From Paraburkholderia diazotrophica (GTDB taxonomy: Bacteria > Pseudomonadota > Gammaproteobacteria > Burkholderiales > Burkholderiaceae): DNA of 64,000 nucleotides. The notes below the pieces were generated by a model. The model did not search any database, was not told the origin of the DNA, and saw only the letters and a program-made list of their open reading frames with translations. Of this stretch, positions 60,778-64,000 are shown piece by piece; within the stretch, counting starts at the first letter, position 1, and each line of letters starts with the position of its first letter. The stretch is from contig NZ_FNYE01000013.1 of the NCBI RefSeq assembly GCF_900108945.1, positions 62,001-126,000 of the forward strand, given 5' to 3'. The position numbers were made by a program, and so were the translations under genes.

Positions 60778-62496
60778 ATGCGCGATACAAGTGAAAGTCC
60801 CGCACGCCTGAGCGTTCTGAAGGGCCTGCTCCCCATCGACCGGTCCCGGGCCTTGCGCGATGTGTTCGCGGGCATATCGCTCGCGTCGATGGACATTCCC
60901 CAAGTGCTCGGCTACGCGCGCATCGCGGGGATGCCCGCCGTGACGGGGCTTTACACCGTCTTTGTGCCGCTCGTCGCGTTTGCGTTCTTCGGCGCGTCGC
61001 GTCACCTCGTGGTGGCGGCCGACTCGGCGACGGCCACGATCTTCGCGAGCCGCGCCTCGGCGCTTGCGCCGATGGGCAGCGCCGACTATGTGGCGCTGGC
61101 GGGCATGGTCGCGCTGCTCACCGCGGCGCTGCTGCTGCTCGCGCGCATTTTCAAGCTGGGCTTTCTCGCCGACTTCCTGTCGCGCACGGTGCTGGTCGGC
61201 TTTCTGACGGGCGTCGGCATTCAGGTGTCGATCGCGATGCTCGGCGACATGTTCGGCATGACGGTGCCCTATCCTTCGTCACGCAGTCTCGCGCAGTTCG
61301 CCTACGTGATCGGCCATCTCGCTAACGCGCATCTGCCGACGCTGGCGCTCACGGCGCTGGTGGTGGCGGCTATCCTGGGCTCGAAGGCGCTGTCGCCGCG
61401 TCTGCCGATACCGCTCGTCGTCGTGGTCGGCAGCATCGCGGCCAGCAAGACGTTCGACTTCGCGTCTCACGGCATTTCCGTGCTGGGACCGCTTGCAGGC
61501 GGCTTGCCGCCGCTGCGTTTTCCGGACGTCACGTGGCAGCAGTTTCTCGATCTCGTGCCCGTCGCGGCCTCGTGCTTCGTGATGATCATCGCGCAAAGCG
61601 CGGCGGCAGCGCGCGTATTCGCGCAGCAGTATCACGAAGACGTCGACACGAACGCCGACATCCTCGGGCTGGCCGCTGCCAACGCAGCCGCCGCGTTCAG
61701 CGGCACGTTCGTCGTCAACGGCAGCCCGACGCAGACCGCGATGGCCGAACGCGCCGGCACGCGCAGCCAGCTCGGGCAGCTCGCGTTCGCCGCTGTGGTG
61801 GTGATCGTGCTGCTGTTCCTGAGCGCGTGGCTGCAATATCTGCCGCACTGCGTGCTGGCGGGCATCGTGTTCACGATCGCGATCGGCATGATCAATGTGC
61901 AAAGCCTGAAGGCGATCCGCAGCGAGAGCCCCGGCGAGTTCACGCTGGCGCTCGTGACGGCCGCCGCCGTCGTGATGGTGGGCGTCGAGCACGGCATTCT
62001 GCTCGCCGTCGCGCTGTCGCTGATGCGGCATGTCCGGCACAGCTACCGTCCGCATACGATGGTGCTGGAGCCCGCGCCCTCGACGGGACGCTGGCTGCCC
62101 GTGCCCGCGCAGCCGGGAACGATGACGGCGCCGGGGCTCATCGTGTATCGCTTCGGCTCCGATCTGTTCTTCGCGAACGATCACTTCTTCACAGCGGAAG
62201 TCTCGCGGCTGATCGACGCGGCGTCGGGTCCGCTGCACTGGTTCGTCGTCGATGCGGGCGCGATCACCGATCTCGACTATTCCGCAGCGCGCACGCTGAA
62301 CGATCTGATCGACAACCTGCACGAGCGGAAAATCGGCGTGCTGTTTGGACGGGTGAACCGCTATCTGCGCTCCGATATGGACCGGCACGGCATCACGCAG
62401 ACGATCGGCGACTCGAACATCTTCGAAACGCTGCACGAGGCGCTCGCGGCGGCAGGCGTCAGGAGTCCGTCGGCGCACGAACCCGGCGTGCTGTAA
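60778..62496 (+). CDS. SulP-family anion transporter with STAS domain
   Basis: A 572-residue inner-membrane carrier for sulfate, bicarbonate or dicarboxylate. About 12-14 hydrophobic segments follow the SulP signature region SLASMDIPQVLGYARIAGMPAVTGLYT; ADSATATIF and FVVNGSPTQTAMAERAG are family motifs. A C-terminal STAS domain (residues ~440-560) has LIVYRFGSDLFFANDHFF and VVDAGAITDLDYSAARTL. ATG 60778 is chosen over an in-frame ATG 48 bases upstream. The ion is not deducible. Confidence 0.93.
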   Translation: MRDTSESPARLSVLKGLLPIDRSRALRDVFAGISLASMDIPQVLGYARIAGMPAVTGLYTVFVPLVAFAFFGASRHLVVAADSATATIFASRASALAPMGSADYVALAGMVALLTAALLLLARIFKLGFLADFLSRTVLVGFLTGVGIQVSIAMLGDMFGMTVPYPSSRSLAQFAYVIGHLANAHLPTLALTALVVAAILGSKALSPRLPIPLVVVVGSIAASKTFDFASHGISVLGPLAGGLPPLRFPDVTWQQFLDLVPVAASCFVMIIAQSAAAARVFAQQYHEDVDTNADILGLAAANAAAAFSGTFVVNGSPTQTAMAERAGTRSQLGQLAFAAVVVIVLLFLSAWLQYLPHCVLAGIVFTIAIGMINVQSLKAIRSESPGEFTLALVTAAAVVMVGVEHGILLAVALSLMRHVRHSYRPHTMVLEPAPSTGRWLPVPAQPGTMTAPGLIVYRFGSDLFFANDHFFTAEVSRLIDAASGPLHWFVVDAGAITDLDYSAARTLNDLIDNLHERKIGVLFGRVNRYLRSDMDRHGITQTIGDSNIFETLHEALAAAGVRSPSAHEPGVL

Positions 62497-62581
62497 GGGT
62501 TGCGCCGCGCGGACAGGCGCCACGGAAAAGTACGACATGCCGTGCCATACTTGCGAACCGTCCTCTTCACACGTCAATGCG

Positions 62582-63568
62582 ATGACCGCCCCTTCCGCTT
62601 CCATCGGCTTCAACCTGAACCCGCTCGACCGCCGCTCCGACAAGCGCGACGACGACGCCTTCATCGAACGCCTGCGCAGCGATCCCGCCGCGCGCTTTTT
62701 CGTCTTCGATGGCGACGTCCCGTTGCTCAGGCGCGGCGACGGGCAGGATGCGTGGTTTCTCGCCCGTGAAGCAGCCGCATTCGGCGAGCCGCTGCAAAGC
62801 GTGTTTCTGGGGCAGCACGACGACGGCAGCGGCCGCTTCGCGCTCGGCTTCACGCTCGGTCTCGAACCCGGCGAAGGGCAGACGCACGGCGTGCTGCACG
62901 AGCGCATCGATTTGCGCTCGATTGCGATGCGGGGCCTCGTCGCGCCCGAACTGATCGGCATGCTGGGACAGGCGAAGTCGATGCTCGACTGGCATCGCCG
63001 CCACGGCTTCTGCGCGAACTGCGGCGCGGCGAGCCGTTCGGCGGCGGCAGGCTGGCAACGCGTGTGCGATGCGTGCGGCACGCGGCACTTTCCGCGCGTC
63101 GATCCCGTCGTGATCATGCTGGCGATCGACGGCGAGCGGTGCCTGCTTGGACGCCAGCGCCAGTTTGCGCCTGGCATGTACTCGGCGCTCGCGGGTTTCG
63201 TCGAGCCGGGCGAAACCGTCGAAGATGCCGTGCGCCGCGAAGTGTTCGAAGAAGCCCACGTGACGTGCGCGCAGGTCGTCTACTTCGCGTCGCAGCCGTG
63301 GCCGTTTCCTTCGTCGATGATGATCGGCTGCTTCGCGCGGGCCGCCGACACGCAGATCGTCGTCGACGAGGCGGAGCTCGAAGACGCGCGCTGGTTCACG
63401 CGCGCGGAAGTCGCCGCGATGCTCGCGGGCACGCATGCGAGCGGACTGTCCGCGCCCAAGCCGTTTGCGATCGCGCATCATCTGCTGCGGGCCTACGTCG
63501 AGCGCGGCGAGGCGGTGTTGCAAGGCGATGGCGATCAAACGTTGGCGGCGTCAAGAGCCTCGTCATAA
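62582..63568 (+). CDS. nudC: NADH pyrophosphatase / NAD-RNA decapping Nudix hydrolase
   Basis: A 328-residue NudC. It has a zinc ribbon (CANC ... CDAC, ~residues 144-162), then a Nudix box GFVEPGETVEDAVRREVFEE, and the NudC signature SQPWPFPSSMMIG. It cleaves NAD(H) and removes NAD caps from RNA. In the Nudix consensus G-x5-E-x7-REUxEExGU the glycine after EEx is a His here (EEAHV); the metal-binding glutamates are intact. The start is ATG 62582. Confidence 0.94.
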   Translation: MTAPSASIGFNLNPLDRRSDKRDDDAFIERLRSDPAARFFVFDGDVPLLRRGDGQDAWFLAREAAAFGEPLQSVFLGQHDDGSGRFALGFTLGLEPGEGQTHGVLHERIDLRSIAMRGLVAPELIGMLGQAKSMLDWHRRHGFCANCGAASRSAAAGWQRVCDACGTRHFPRVDPVVIMLAIDGERCLLGRQRQFAPGMYSALAGFVEPGETVEDAVRREVFEEAHVTCAQVVYFASQPWPFPSSMMIGCFARAADTQIVVDEAELEDARWFTRAEVAAMLAGTHASGLSAPKPFAIAHHLLRAYVERGEAVLQGDGDQTLAASRASS

Positions 63569-63611
63569 ACCTGAACTGCCGTGCGCTCGCAAGCGAGAGG
63601 AATATCGCGCT

Positions 63612-64000
63612 TCAGTCGATGACCGCCACGACATTGACCGTCCCCTGGCGGGCCATCTTCGCGTAGGGACACAGGCGCTCGGCATTTCGCACCATCTCTT
63701 CCGCAATGGCCCGCTCGACGCCCGGCATCCGTACGCGGACATCGATGACCAATGCGTAGCCGCCGTCCATCGGATCGCGGCCGAACGCAACCTGCACCTC
63801 GACGGCCGTATCGTCGAGTTCCAGCTTCGCGCGCTTTCCGAGCAGATTCAGCGCGCCATGAAAGCAGGCCGCAAACCCCGCCGCGAACAGCTGCTCGGGA
63901 TTCGTTCCGTTGCCGGGACCGCCGAGCGCCGTCGGCAGCCGCAGATCCACGACGAGATTCCCGTCATCCGAACGGGCCACGCCGGATGCGCGGCCGTGCC
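63612..64000 (-). CDS. ohr: Organic hydroperoxide resistance protein (Ohr), N-terminus cut by window edge
   Basis: A partial OsmC/Ohr-family peroxidase; the frame is open to base 64000. Both catalytic cysteines are present: AACFHGALNL and ERLCPYAKM. The signature GTNPEQLFAAGFAACFHGA is Ohr-like, and the visible start (GRASGVARSDDGNL) aligns with about residue 13 of the family, so only the first few residues are missing. Ohr reduces fatty-acid and organic hydroperoxides using dihydrolipoyl thiols. It converges with nudC with 43 bases between. Confidence 0.9.
   Translation of the reverse strand, partial: HGRASGVARSDDGNLVVDLRLPTALGGPGNGTNPEQLFAAGFAACFHGALNLLGKRAKLELDDTAVEVQVAFGRDPMDGGYALVIDVRVRMPGVERAIAEEMVRNAERLCPYAKMARQGTVNVVAVID

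Overview
The window is a GC-rich bacterial chromosome segment that fits Burkholderia sensu lato, most likely Paraburkholderia or Caballeronia. The evidence is the strong third-position GC and several small families largely restricted to Burkholderiales (DUF2917, DUF4148, DUF3079, DUF3331). Many stand-alone metabolic operons and a full-length RpoD that is not next to dnaG suggest a secondary chromosome; that placement is inference. There are no rRNA genes, CRISPR arrays or intact insertion sequences, and one tRNA gene.

Region by region. 1-6 kb: a DUF2917 protein, then an overlapping operon of an ABC ATPase, a double-length FtsX-type permease and a secreted AttH/CrtC-like lipocalin hydrolase, then a DUF4148 protein. 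6-12 kb: a membrane-anchored TAXI protein, tRNA-Val(GAC) with its own promoter and terminator, and the bo3 quinol oxidase operon cyoABCD on the minus strand. 12-18.7 kb: an OmpA-like lipoprotein, an RlpA-like protein, an amino-acid binding lipoprotein, DUF3079, and the peroxide-defence pair ahpC/ahpF with a candidate OxyR site. 18.7-27 kb: DNA polymerase II divergent from ahpC, an HtrA-like protease without an export signal, many small proteins, DUF427, DUF3331, a YbaK-like protein and WrbA. 27-33 kb: an mgtC remnant, a three-gene secreted/lytic transglycosylase cluster, a stand-alone winged-helix protein, an AT-rich intergenic region, small envelope proteins, YqaE, YbjQ and TauE families. 33-40 kb: an acyl-CoA dehydrogenase and a compact operon DUF3141 (PhaC-like) - phosphotransacetylase - acetate kinase - FabI. 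40-44.5 kb: a membrane protein, rpoD behind a perfect palindrome, a PRC-barrel protein and a periplasmic protein. 44.9-48 kb: sugar-acid genes on the minus strand (SMP-30 lactonase, LacI regulator, N-terminally truncated FAH-fold hydrolase). 48-55 kb: two large related hairpins, a stand-alone SUMT, a CBS protein, tRNA 2-selenouridine synthase, a GGDEF/EAL/YkuI_C protein, GNAT and YciI-like proteins. 55-60 kb: a four-gene ABC efflux system. 60-64 kb: a methyltransferase, a SulP transporter, NudC, and an Ohr-type peroxidase cut by the window edge.

Themes are oxidative-stress defence (AhpC/AhpF, Ohr, WrbA, NudC), respiration and acetyl-phosphate or polyester-linked carbon overflow (Cyo, Pta-AckA-DUF3141-FabI), and envelope proteins. 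The less familiar parts are the DUF3141 operon, the ABC-FtsX-lipocalin operon, the 27.9-29.2 kb secreted trio, and the hairpin pair in front of the SUMT gene. Long open antisense frames occur over almost every large gene because of the GC bias and are not annotated.
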